NCBI RefSeq assembly: GCF_050947875.1
Contig: NC_134569.1
Span: forward strand, 189,840,067 to 189,904,066
Origin: Dermacentor variabilis
Taxonomy: Eukaryota > Arthropoda > Arachnida > Ixodida > Ixodidae
DNA length: 64,000 nt
Direction: 5' to 3'
How positions within the stretch are numbered: the stretch's first letter is position 1; each line of letters begins with the position of its first letter. The notes beneath the pieces are model-generated. The model was not told the origin of the DNA, did not search any database, and worked only from the letters and a program-made list of their open reading frames with translations. The position numbers were made by a program, and so were the translations under genes. Positions 12,171 through 22,889 of the stretch are shown here, one piece after another.

Positions 12171-12341
12171 GTTACGTTTTGCTCCTGTCTGGGCTGCGAG
12201 AAGGCAAACGGTATATAGACCAGAACACGATAGCCTCGTACCCAGACTAACCGAACGCGTACTCTCGCACCCGGGTTGCCCGGTCGACCGGCGCCATTTT
12301 GTACTAGGCTGCCAAAGTGTGTTCGCCGGCAACCGGCACAC

Positions 12342-14020
12342 ATGGCAAGCGTCGGCTCTAGGACACCAAAGTGCGGAAATGTGCCCGTTCACGCGGATCC
12401 AAAGTACAAGAAGTCATCTGGGCATCATTGCGTCGTGTTTGGATGCCAAAACAACCAGCGCAAAAGGAGCGGGTTGCTTAGCGCTGTTTGCGAAGAGCAC
12501 AACACACGTAGGGAATCGTCCCAGTGCGGTGTTTTCAGCCTGCACCGATTTCCATCCGCAACGAAGAATGCCAAGCTGCGCAACCGGTGGATAGCTGCAG
12601 TGAATAGGAAGAACTACCAACCCAATGAAAATGCACGAGTGAGTATTCGAACTCTGTATATTTTGGTTCCACGTTCAACTTTGCGCCCTACGAACGTAAT
12701 ATGTGTAACACGCACGTTTGCTCCGAGCACTTTCTGGACACAAGCCTAGAGAGCAGAATCCCGTGCCGGTGCTTCGCCTTAGCGATAACAAAAAGACAAG
12801 CCTGTTCGTGTTTTCAGTCATGCAGAGCTCCCGATGGTTAAGCGGAACACTTGAGTTTGCGGTTAGCGATACTTGCAGCTAGTGCACGGCATGACCATTA
12901 AGCGCGAACGACAAGTTGTAGGCAATAGAATGTTGCCCTGCTGGTGAGCGTTATTGCTATGAAAGTAAACCGAAGTCTGCTCGTCACGTAGCATGCGTCC
13001 ACAAAAATGTAAATGACGTCTGCTCGTCGCCGAAAGTGTCCGTGCAGCGCGCCTGTCTTTACGAGCCGGTGTTGCAGGTGTTATTCGTAACGACTTCATT
13101 TGAGCTTCCTGAGCTCTAAACTGCGTGCGGGCTGTTATGCGGGGTAAGGCGCAAGATTTTTCCGTTCATATAGCGAGGAAAATAAGGTGGTTAGTTATTG
13201 TTGTATTTTGTAACAAAATTTTGCTCGTTCTCGCCAGTTATTTTTTTTACTGTTTTCTTTTCTAAGGGAGCGCCAACAATCCGATATGGCCTCGCACAGG
13301 CGAAACAGGTCTGATACCAGGTAGCTGCAGTTGGTGGGGCTAATTTAAAGCAGGTGCGGTTGTTGTATTGTACAAAGGGGTCCCTGATGATTCAGCTTTA
13401 AGTAGGGATGGTAATTTTATGTACCCTGTCATGGTTTTTGCAGCAGCTGTACAACACTTGCATCTGTCATGCTCACCCTGTTGTACGGGCTTTGACTGCA
13501 CATGTAGTTCAGCATTATAATTACTGTAGTTCCTCATTTTCCATTGAGTGCAGGTTTAGCTTCGTATGCTGCTTGTTCGAGTGCTGTAGGCTTGTGTTCT
13601 GAATGTTGTACTCTTAAGTGGTTGCACGATACAATTGGCCTGGTGTATTTTTCATTTTGTAAGGACTTTATATCTTCGCAACAGTGATGGCATGGGAAAT
13701 AACTACAGCCGTTCTTACTATAACATATACTTTGTTTTCAATGTACAGGTGGTGAAGGGCAGGCGTCTGCTAATCAGGCAGTCTATAAGCCCAGTCATAC
13801 GACCTCGCCAGTTGGTTGACAAACGCGGCCAACCCAGTAGGTGACCATGACAAACAAGACCAAACTGAAAGTGCAGAGGACAATGTTCTGCGTGCTTTCT
13901 TAATATATGGCACCAACACAGTGCTGTATATTCACAGGTTACGTGCCAAAAATGCGGAGATATTACAGCTCACACGTGCTCTAGAATATAGCGCGCGGTT
14001 CGTACAAACGTAATAGCGTA
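12342..14020 (+). pseudogene. Degenerate THAP-domain gene
   Basis: An ATG at 12342 opens a frame with a THAP-like start (HHCVVFGCQNNQ, later FSLHRFP and NRWIAAVNRKNYQP) ending at a GTGAGT donor at 12639. The expected continuation VCSEHF lies at about 12714, but the base pair before it is AC, not AG. Immediately after CSEHF the frame must shift to read GHKPREQNPVPVLRL. Further candidate exons are 13268-13308 (GAPTIRYGLAQAKQ after a good acceptor) and about 13840-13990 (HRLRAKNAEILQLTRALE, a coiled-coil segment often found after THAP domains). The C2CH zinc ligands are present only across the broken junction. It is likely the 5' half of a THAP-DDE transposase gene whose 3' end may be at 16416. 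Confidence 0.55.
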
Positions 14021-15033
14021 CTTGTCCGATGTATTCGCTTCTGCAACCTGCACAGCACTCAGTGTGGCCATTGCGGACTTGCGTGAGGTCTTGAAGTTTG
14101 ATTGGATCGAGACAGCGAAAATGACAGGTTAGAAAAAACGCGACACACGCCTTCCGCCCAGTTGAAAAGCCCAAGTTTCGCTTTTGCGCCTGGTCGCATC
14201 TCCCGGCGTGCCAGCCCAGACCTGCTACTTCGCGGCGCTTCGGGTAGATGGCGCGACCAGCGCTCATTAATATGGCGGCGCGCTTTGAATTCACGGTGTT
14301 CTGGTGTATACTGGTGCAGTAATCGGCGTTTCTCACAGGAGATGAAGCGTACGCTTCCGTCCTTTGATATTGGTATCTGAACTTCACTGAAGAAGTCGCA
14401 AATATACTGTGAAAATTGTGGCCTCTGAATCAGATCAGCCCACGAAACATTTTTGAATTGCTAACGCGCTCAGCTTTTTCCTTCGAAACGCTATAGGCTC
14501 ATGTCAACATTTGGCCGATGCTGTTTCTGTGACAAGGTTGTCACTGGTGTTGTACAGGTCACGGGCCGCTTTTTTCGTCGCGACGATAGATTGGAATATT
14601 TAAAAGCACTCCCGTGGTGATGAGACGCTGTTACAATTAGTAAAAAAAAACACTATTGAATAAATATCACTACGTCCAGCCACGAACTTTTGACGCTGAA
14701 TTCAGCCTGCAACACGAGTTAGAACTTGGCCGTTCTTGTAACTCTCGTTGTATGGAACACGCGCACCGTGTTCAAAGAATTTCAAGTTTCTATACATTTG
14801 TTTGCAGACTAGGCTGTTAATGCTAATTTTGAGGTACTTCAAACGTATCACTGCTTTCAAGATAGTCCTCTCTGATATCCTTTGAGTGCTATGACGGAAA
14901 AAATAACTTAAACGTGTTCTCTATATGAGCAAGTCATCAATGCTTATTTTAAGTAGCACTGCGAAAGGAAACCTGTTGTGATTTAGTAACATAGTACATA
15001 AAATTCATAAAGCTTCATCCACAGGATCTTCTG
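14021..15033. other. Unassigned intron-like or intergenic sequence
   Basis: 14060-14390 is moderately GC-rich with overlapping ORFs on both strands and no recognisable domain. 14400-15030 is AT-rich with nothing seen. Confidence 0.35.
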
Positions 15034-15046
15034 CACATACAGCACA

Positions 15047-15286
15047 TAATAATAATAATAATTGGGGTTTTACGTGCCAAAACCACTTTCTGATTATGAG
15101 GCACGCCGTAGTGGAGGACTCCGGAAATTTTGACCACCGGGGGTTCTTTAACGTGCACCTAAATCTAAGTACACGGGTGTTTTCGCATTTCCCCCCATCG
15201 AAATGCGGCCGCCGTGGCCGGGATTCGATCCCGCGACCTCGTGCTCAGCAGCCCAACACCATAGCCACTGAGCAACCACGGCGGGT
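15047..15286 (-). mobile_element. Ruka: Ruka-type tRNA-derived SINE
   Basis: Full-length copy in reverse orientation. The head (about 15286-15210) has the acceptor pair GCCGTGG/CCACGGC and a B box GGATCGAATCCC. The body carries the GCATTTCGATGGGGG-type and CACGTAAAACCCC-type blocks and the tail is (ATT)n. Flanks are 13-bp target-site duplications with one mismatch (15034-15046 and 15287-15299). Family identity is from memory of the ixodid SINE Ruka. Confidence 0.85.
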
Positions 15287-15300
15287 CACATATAGCACAG

Positions 15301-15323
15301 CTATATATATATATATATATATA
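15301..15323. repeat. (TA)n microsatellite
   Basis: Pure TA run beside the Ruka copy. Confidence 0.9.
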
Positions 15324-15382
15324 CTCTGACTGACTGGTCAGAGTACATATGAGTACATAGAGTACATATGACTGACTGTACT

Positions 15383-15416
15383 CTGACGAAGGCTGGTCCA
15401 CCAGCCGAAAACGTTA
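15383..15416 (+). ncRNA. Hammerhead-like motif
   Basis: CTGACGA (15383-15389), a perfect 6-bp stem GGCTGG/CCAGCC with a four-base loop, then GAAA, in the order of a hammerhead ribozyme core. One extra A lies between CTGACGA and the stem, and I cannot define stems I and III or the cleavage site. The same arrangement is seen in the Penelope relic at 22262-22297, so it may be a Penelope LTR piece. Confidence 0.4.
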
Positions 15417-15462
15417 AGTAAGAAAAAGAATTCTCCCAAAAAGTTCGTCGTCTCTTTCCTGC

Positions 15463-15514
<52 letters not shown>
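15463..15514. repeat. (TA)n microsatellite
   Basis: About 52 bp of TA. Confidence 0.9.
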
Positions 15515-15516
<2 letters not shown>

Positions 15517-15808
15517 GTTTTTGTTTTTATTGAATCATTTGTTATTCTTGGTTGGTGATATGTCACCTACTCGGTGACGTTTTTTGTTGTCACCTGACAA
15601 TTCTTTCGAATTTCATTTCTTGTGCGTATACACAAACGATGTGTTTGCAAACGTCATCTGCTTAGACAAGTATCAGCTGTTCTTGAGAACGATTGACTCG
15701 CATTCTGTTCGCGCATTTTCTTCGCTTTTTTATGCAAACACTTCTTCATCTAGTTGATATGCACATGTATATAGACTGTACTTACGTTATACGTTGTATT
15801 GTGATGAA

Positions 15809-15859
15809 GGCTGTACCCCTGCCGGAACGTCAATAAATCGCCTCATACGCGCGTCTATT

Positions 15860-15940
<81 letters not shown>

Positions 15941-15960
15941 TTTCCGACAGGGGTACAGCC
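15809..15960. repeat. (TA)n tract bracketed by inverted 18-mers
   Basis: GGCTGTACCCCTGCCGGA at 15809-15826 is matched by its reverse complement at 15943-15960 with one difference. The core is 76 bp of TA (about 15864-15939). The left arm is preceded by GTGATGA and followed by ACGTC, resembling a decayed form of the hammerhead-like motif at 15383. Confidence 0.75.
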
Positions 15961-16415
15961 CCTTGCTGAGCCAGGTCCAGTCAACTCACCAGAAGGCAGG
16001 CGAGTATTGCAGAATCCTTTCAGGGGTGTATATGATAGGTAACACCTTTCTCCATAATAACATACTATATTTTCGTAAAGCTATGCAACACACCTGAAGT
16101 GTGTTACAGTGAGTATCTGGAATGCATAAGCACCGCGTTCCTTTGTTATGTGCTGCTGCGCCCAGAGCACACAGATGGTGTCGCTTATATAGCGCCAGAT
16201 TGTTACAGCTCCGTTGAATGGTCGGTAATGAAATATGGCTGGGCAGAACGAATGCAAATCTAGGAATGTGCTACATCGTTTGCAGGAAATGGAATGTATT
16301 TGTAGACATTCAATGTAGATCTGTGCTAACTACACAGAAGCAAAGCTTTGGAACAATATAATGTTCAGTGTGTATTCGGAAACTGACTAATTGCGTTGTA
16401 TTGTCATTCTATCAG

Positions 16416-16671
16416 GTACAACAAGGCGCACATCAAGACCCGAAACTCCATAGAAAGGGCCTATGGAGCGTGGAAAAGGCGCTTTCCCTGCTTAGACATG
16501 AAGCTGCAGCACAAGCCTCGTAATGCAGCTCGCATAATAACAGCTTGCGCTGCCCTTCACAACCGTGGCCCTCCTACGAAGAGAACCCGAGCCACTCGGA
16601 CTCCACGTTCCCACCAGCCGATGCAGACGTACAGGAACAAATACTTACCAAGAGCACCTGCCAACTGTTAA
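16416..16671 (+). pseudogene. PIF/Harbinger-type transposase, C-terminal exon
   Basis: After an acceptor (TTCTATCAG, AG at 16414-16415) the frame reads YNKAHIKTRNSIERAYGAWK, then RRFPCLDMKL and ITACAALHN. This is the C-terminal DDE_Tnp_4 block of HARBI1-like transposases, with the E of IERAYG as the third acidic residue. It runs to a stop at 16671. The first two acidic blocks are not found upstream. A THAP exon series lies 2.4-4 kb upstream on the same strand, and THAP plus DDE_Tnp_4 is a known combination, so the two may be ends of one broken gene. Confidence 0.65.
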
Positions 16672-16929
16672 TGGTGTGGGGGACAATATACCTGGCATGC
16701 GTGCACGGCAACGTCTTATCCAGAGAAGTTTCTCCTAAAGATTGTTGTTTAAAATCCACCTCAGTCGTTCTGAATAATAGGTGTGTGTGAACAGAGAATT
16801 TTGAGACGAATCGGAATGGAAATCGTCCAGAATCGAATCGAGTAGTTGTGGAATAATGAACAGGCATTAGCAGCATTAATATAAAACAATGCTTACATCA
16901 TAGTATACTCGGGAAGGTTCTGTCATTAA

Positions 16930-16955
16930 ATAGCACATTATGAAGTATTGTTTAT
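16930..16955 (-). terminator. Candidate polyadenylation signal for the Myb/SANT gene
   Basis: Minus-strand AATAAA (plus-strand TTTATT, about 16946-16951) lies some 470 bp downstream of the Myb/SANT stop codon and is the first strong signal seen there. Confidence 0.35.
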
Positions 16956-17417
16956 TAAAAGCACAAACGGAGCATCAGGAGCAGACCAGTAGTTTCTTTG
17001 TATGCGCAGAACTCTTTAGAGTGTGCGAATGGTCACTGCATAGCCTGTAATGTATGGCTACCTAAGCGACGTTGCCTGAACCACTACGCGAGTTCTCATG
17101 TTTTTTTGTCTATACTATGCCCGAGGGGGAAAACTTACCGTGATTTTGCTCCAATTCTGTTTAATTGGGCGCAGCTGACGTTTTGAAATATTCACACACC
17201 CCTGCTGAATACTTGGGTAATGGATTTAGGGTTCTATGTGTCGTGTGGCGTCTGTATGACACACGAAATGTAAAAACACCATGTGTGTTAAAAACTCCGT
17301 TACTGATTAGGCATGCAGCTTCAGGGCGTCATGCAGCTTTTATTTATGGTATTCAATTTTGAGAGGTCAACTTGCTTCTGAACATTCAATATTTCTATTT
17401 TGAGCTTTTGCGCTTAG

Positions 17418-19696
17418 TTACTTTTTTTGCATATTGTCTACGTGTTCTTGCATGGGACGCATTCGCAAATTGTGCTTATCCCTGAGCAAACCAATCCTCA
17501 CTTCATTTTCTGAAGCCAACGCTTTCTCGAGTAGTGCCATCCTGCCTCTGGGTGGCCTCTGGCTTGTAGCTGCTCTGGCTAGTTGTTCGGACTCATTCTC
17601 CTTGTTTGAGGCAAGAAGCTCTGGCGCAGCTGCATTGTCATCGCCAAAGGGGGAACCCGTAGCGTTGGTGAAGTCATCACCCATTGACGGGTCGTTTCGT
17701 AGATGGCCAGGGCTCCTGTGCTCCTCTGAAATGATCATTAATTGAAAATGATGCTCATCATGCAGCGCACTTTGCATCACTGAATGTAAATGCCACAACA
17801 AATTGCTTTCGACATATTCAGCTGATGGTTTTGAAAAAGCCTAAATGCCTTCTGAAGACATATGTAACTTCTGTGCACCGTACAACAAACAGGCTGGAGG
17901 TACCAATTGCACAGACATGTATAAAGCAACATCAAAGCCTCGGAAAACGCGATAAACTGGGAAGTGGTTCCGCCCACTTTCATCACAGCAGATTGCTTTC
18001 ACGTTTCATACCACAAAAGCTTTGCAATGTGTTTCATGAAATAGTACTATGCCATAATTATCATATGCTGGTTCGACTTCTCCTGTTATCATTGGCTGCA
18101 GGAGCCGAAAAACAGGCTCACTGTCAACTGGGGGGAGATAGATTGCGCCATCTGAGTCCTTCTCATTTGGTATTGTGGTGGCCATGAGGCCTACCACAGC
18201 CCCAACCAAAGCCGACAGCGGTGTCATGCCTGCTGCAGCAGGTCCTCCTCCTAAAGAAATGCGTAACAGTTGTAACATTCTATGAAGTACATTTAAAGTG
18301 CTTTCAGTGGGCCCGTACACAGTGCGCATTGAATCAAAATGTTCAACATATTTGATTTCAAGCAGGTTGCTCATACTGCTGTGACCCACTCTTTTTTTCT
18401 CACGTCCTTTCTAGTATTGCATGCAAGGTGTATTAGAGTATTACATTGTGCCACATTTCATGTTCCGTAATCTTTGCATAAATGTGTGAATATTTTCCTA
18501 GTACGTGCATTTTTGCAACCTGCATTGCCTTTTAGCGTATGTTTAGAGGACCATGTGCTATTGCATAAAATGTCACTGCTGTATTGTGGATGCAATACAC
18601 AATGCTCATTCAGGCTGTTCTGACTCTCGCCGAAAAAGTGTGCAGCAAACTTCTATGCACTGTTTACAAACAAGTAGGCGGGCTGTTTTAGTAATAGGGT
18701 ACTTCAGGAGTTAGAAAATGTGATTCAGTGCCAAATTTTGTGAACTGGATCTTATGTGTGTCTGATCATACTGAAATAAAGTAACCTGAGCGTGCCAAAC
18801 TACTGCTAAGCTGTGTTTACCACCATACAATTGTGTCGGGGTACCATTAAAAAGACATTACTCTTCAGAGCAGTAGAATCAGCATAATATGCTGTTTGAA
18901 CAACTCGCTTGTTGTATAACTATTTCTAGCCTAATGCCTGCGTTTATCAAACCTAAGCTGTGTCCGCTCATGTGTGTTACCCAACGCCCCATGTGACCCC
19001 CATCGTGTTTCAGCATATGCACCGCGCGAGAAGTGCTTGCGCATCATGTTCATCACTTTGACGAAAAAGCTTTTATACCGTGCAACATTTCGGCCAGCTG
19101 CAAATATCAACTCTACATGAAGCACACGTGTAAGCAGTGCAGTACAAACGCGCGAAAAAATGGCATTGTCATTTAGCGTGACAACGTCGAAACGCGGAGA
19201 CTTAAATAACACGAACACACAGTACGATGCACTGTTCGTGCCATTTATGCGTAGCAGTGTGCTGTCGTTTTCCCAGTCAATGACGCGAGTCTCGGCAAGC
19301 ATGAAATCACCGAAGTCAATATACTGTCGACACCACACACACACAGTTTGACAACACGATTCCGCTATCCTACACAATGTTGCTAGTCTTCTGCGTTCCG
19401 TCATCAATAAAAGATCGCTTACCTGTCTTGTGAATATTTCTTTTTTCTTCAGTATTCTCCTCTTTCCATTTCTGTTTCATGTTTCCCCAACATTTCTTTA
19501 GCTGCTTGACACCATGCTGTGCGTTGTACACCACAGCGAGCTTCTTCCACGCCGCGGTTTTAGCGCTCAGTGATGCCACGTCCGACATCTTATATTCTAG
19601 AACTTTTTTATGATTGTTAACTAAGCTCAAAAGAAGCGCCTTTTCCTCGGATGTGAAGCGCGGTGCCAGTTTTCTCGAGCCAGACGGTGCTGTCAT
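17418..19696 (-). CDS. Myb/SANT-like DNA-binding protein
   Basis: Exon 1 (19696-19423) encodes a Myb/SANT-like domain: FTSEEKALLLSLVNNHKKVL, then AKTAAWKKLAVVYNAQ and VKQLKKCWGNMKQKWK, with regularly spaced tryptophans and helices as in the Myb_DNA-bind_5 family. It ends at a GTAAGC donor in phase 1. Exon 2 starts at 18250 after TTTCTTTAG and completes the codon as KTGGGP, a common continuation in this family, then DSDGAIYLPPVDSEPVFRLL. Exon 3 starts near 17727 after ATCATTTCAG and ends with a charged coiled-coil tail (MALLEKALASENEVRIGLLR) and stop at about 17418. The donor of exon 2 is not clear: a GC donor near 18066 would keep phase but is weak. No stop codons were seen in the three exons. 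Such proteins are the DNA-binding partner of Harbinger transposases, and a Harbinger C-terminus lies convergently next to it. Confidence 0.65.
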
Positions 19697-19949
19697 CTCC
19701 TACGACGCCATTTTAAAGTGACCGTCGAGCGGCAGTGAATCGACTTGGATGGTTGTGGCTATTTTCGTGCGGTGTCTTTTTTATTTCTTTCTTTTTTCTG
19801 CCAATGCCTGTCTGCAAACCGGCACCTAGCTTAACCTTTCAGGAAATCGTCGGTTCTACAGATATGAGATATTATTGTCATTTAATCTGGTAACCTTGCT
19901 CCCAGACACACCGCGACGTAGCTTGGGCTTGACTTGACGAAGGAAGGCA

Positions 19950-20715
19950 GCACGAACGTTTATAAAACTTGATGGCTGCCTTCAGCGCACTCAAGTCGGG
20001 GGTAGTCTTGAGCCGGACTTGTTCAAGTCGAGGCGCAGCTTCAAGTTAAGGCGCATTTCTGAATACGGGGGTAAGTCTCGGCGTTGTGTCGCAACAAACT
20101 GGCGACGAGGATGGGATGCTGCAAGATGCACTGATGATGACTACGTCGGGTGCTACACATGGCAAGTTGCCGGAGTTCGACCCGGACACCGGGCACTTCG
20201 AAGTCTACCTCGAGCGACTCGAGTGCTTCAACGCCGCCAACGGCATTGCAGAAGAAAAGAAGCTGCGTCTTCTTGACTACATAGTGAACATATACTGGTT
20301 TCCAGCAAGTACGGACGCGAGCAGAAGTAAGTAGCAACGGACAGGACAACGCTGGACAACGCTGGTCAGGACAACCGGCGTTCTCCTGTCCGTTTCTACT
20401 TGTGCTCGCGTGCGTACTTGCTGGAAACCATTATGCGTTCACCATGCACCACCTGGCCCAGCAAACTACCCTACTAAACCTCTTGACTACAATTGGCGAA
20501 AAGGCTTACGGAACGCTCAGGAGTTTGCTTCTTCCAAAGACGCCCACCAAGGTGACATTCGAGGACACCGTTAGGGCACTGGAAAAGCACTACAATCCCA
20601 AGAGTTCCGTGGTGACGGAAGGGTATCGCTTCCGCAGACGAAAACAAGAGAATCCTGAAAGCGTGACGGATTTCACCGTGGGCATCGAGAAATTGGCAGC
20701 AACGTGCGCGGTCGG
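19950..20715 (+). mobile_element. Ty3/gypsy-like retroelement fragment: LTR end, primer site and gag
   Basis: A TATAAA near 19960 and an LTR-like 3' end (GTGTCGCAACA, about 20096) are followed by ACTGGCGACGAGGATGG, the usual primer-binding-site neighbourhood of arthropod gypsy elements. The gag frame then runs PEFDPDTGHFEVYLERLECF and NAANGIAEEKKLRLL, is interrupted at 20281-20480, and resumes with IGEKAYGTLRSLLLPKTPT, VRALEKHYNPK and ESVTDFTVGIEKLAATC up to about 20715, where the element is cut off. No protease, RT or integrase is present. Confidence 0.7.
20281..20480. mobile_element. Foldback insertion inside gypsy gag
   Basis: A 200-bp insert lies between two copies of the 10-bp sequence TCTTGACTAC (20271-20280 and 20481-20490), and removing it restores the gag frame. 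Most of it is an imperfect palindrome: TGGTTTCCAGCAAGTACG (from about 20297) pairs with CGTACTTGCTGGAAACCA (to about 20431), with arms of about 65-70 bp. A 37-bp non-palindromic stretch precedes the right repeat. A 10-bp duplication suggests a Mutator-like MITE, but the ends are not clean inverted repeats. Confidence 0.65.
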
Positions 20716-20929
20716 CCAACGCCTTTGGTTAGAGCCACTCGTAAAATAGGTGGGAAGGAGTGTTACATCGAACGCGCGGCAGCGTTGCATCCAACGCAGC
20801 GCGAGAGTGTGCCCCGACTGTGATTGGGGGACTTGAGTGTTTGTTCTGCGCATGTGAGATGATAGTTTTCTTCGTTGCTGCGACGCGGCCTGCAGGCCAG
20901 ATGGAACAAAGACGTTTCACAAGTAAGTC

Positions 20930-21360
20930 TTGGCGCCTTGTTGCAACACTTATTTTGCCCTGAAATAGAGGTTGTTGCAGTTCTTTTAACTTGCAGTAAA
21001 GGTTGTTGCAATTTTTTTACCTGCAAGAAACGTTTCAGTTTTCTTAACCCGCGCAAAAGGATGTTGCAGTAGATTTTTTTCAGTCTGCATTGCATATTAT
21101 TTTAAATGTGCAGCGAAGGTTATGTATAGTTGAAACGTGCAGCAGATGTCACTGCAGTGTATCGTTTTTTTTATCTGCAGCAAAGGTTATTTTGTATAGT
21201 TCAAACGTGCAGTAAATATCATTGCAGGGCATTTTTTAAGCCTGCATCGAAAGTGGTTCTGTATAGTTTAACGTGCAGCAAATGTCATTACAGTGTAGCT
21301 TTGTTTAAATCTGCAGAGAAGGTTGTTGTGTACAGTTTAAATGTGCAGCAAAAGTTGCCT
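20930..21360 (+). repeat. Diverged minisatellite
   Basis: At least seven imperfect units built around TGCAG(T/C)AAAGGTTGTT and GTATAGTTTAAACGTGCAG-type blocks separated by T-rich runs, with unit lengths of roughly 45-90 bp. Confidence 0.7.
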
Positions 21361-22199
21361 TGTTTGTCTATATTCGAAAAACATTCCGTTTCAGATGAGG
21401 GCGCTTGAGAACTTGGACTGTGCACTAGTTTTTTGTGTCGCGACTTCCGTAATACTTTTGGGAGTTCGTTTTTGCGTATTGTTGCGACTTTGTTCGGCTA
21501 TGTGTGTATGTCGGTGCAGAAGAGAAGCAGGCACCTCTTAATGTCTCCCATACACGTAATAGAAGATGACTCTCCCTTCTCTTTTTTTACTTCACAGTAA
21601 AGGCAACTTTCTTCTATACCGGGTAGTTACAATTTAACTTCTAAGATGACACTCATATCGGGCATTTTTTTGTAAGCATCATTCAGGATATCGGCTTGCC
21701 CGCGTTGTAGTCCCAATTAAAAGAGGCTTTTTCGGACTACGCGCCAGTCTGTGCGGTGGTCACTTTGGCTCGGTGAGGAACTCTGACACCGTGTCCCATT
21801 CACAGTTAGGCCACTACTTGTGCATAAGTGAGCCAACACACTTCATAGGAAGGATTGGAAGTTGTTATTGCGCGCTAAAGACAGGGATAAGAAAGAAGCG
21901 CATGACATGTGCACGTGTGTTGTTTCTTTCTTCTACGCAGTTTATTCTCGTGCATAAATAATATGCACAATTCATGAGGATGGCACTGTGAACAACCTTG
22001 TGCCGCCATGGGGTCATTCATTGAAAGAAGAACACGGTTTCATTGAGACGGGTAGCTAATGTAAAATATGTTTTCGTGCCAAAAATATTGCACCAGACTA
22101 GAGAACATAGCAAACTGTAGTCGCAGCCTGATGCTCCGGCGAGAAAACAGTGCATTGTATTGCTTGACGGTGACGTGATATCACCAATAATGACCAATA

Positions 22200-22775
22200 A
22201 ATTCACAGTGGCTTCAACATGTTATCACTGGCTTTACTCAACAATAAATGTAACAAAAACATAGACGTTTCGCCACCTATGCGAATGGCATCGTCAGTAC
22301 GCAAATGGCAACAAATGAGAAAATACACCCTATTTATATATGATACTGCCGTACACATCCGGCAAGGGGCCGCGGTTAGAATTGCATGCAGGTTGATTGC
22401 AACGGATAAACCATGATTCCACAAATTTTCTTGGTCGCCATCGGCGTTCCCGTGCTAACGTGGTTACATTATCAAAATCAAACGTGTGTCCTTTTGTTAA
22501 ACAATGATCCACCAGTTCCGTCTTTCCACGTGTGGCATGGGTAGCTTTCGTAACGTCCCTTACGTGTTCCTTGAATCTAGTGCCACGTCGCCGCCCCGTG
22601 TTGCCAATGTAGCTGGCGCCACAGTCCGAGCAGTCAACCTTGTAGAGCCAGTGATTACGTGTTGAAGTACGAGTTCCCCTGGCTTCTGGAACATTTTTTC
22701 ACAGTGGCTTTCGACAGCATTCGTTTCGCTTTCTTTTCCCAACTGTGACAGAAACGAAAATAAACGTGACAAACA
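22200..22775 (-). mobile_element. Penelope-like element, 3' portion with GIY-YIG endonuclease
   Basis: The minus-strand frame from about 22650 to the stop at 22330 reads LYKVDCSDCGASYIGNTGRR, then RFKEHVRDV, LVDHCLTKGHTFDFDN and RKFVESWFI. This is the GIY-YIG endonuclease of Penelope-like elements (YK..C.dCgasYIG..gR, R.kEH, then the conserved E in FVESW). A relic of the preceding linker lies at 22772-22655 in another frame. Downstream comes an LTR-like region with a hammerhead-like motif. The RT domain is missing, so the copy is 5'-truncated and abuts the Harbinger pseudogene. Confidence 0.75.
22262..22297 (-). ncRNA. Hammerhead-like motif in Penelope LTR
   Basis: On the minus strand: CTGACGA, a hairpin GCCA...TGGC, then GAAACGTCT. 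This is the order of a hammerhead core, and Penelope-like elements are known to carry hammerhead motifs in their LTR-like ends. As at 15383, one extra base lies before the stem. Confidence 0.45.
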
Positions 22776-22889
22776 GTTTCAGCATTAAACTAGCTGCTGC
22801 CGACGAGGTCGCAGCAGGCGGCGGCGTACCTTCCGGAGGTGGTCAGCATGCACGCCCCGTGCTCCTTGAAAAAGGTTCACCACGCGGTT

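Noticed and set aside
15787..16042. ORFs with long IYIYIY runs
   Set aside because: Translation of the TA microsatellite.
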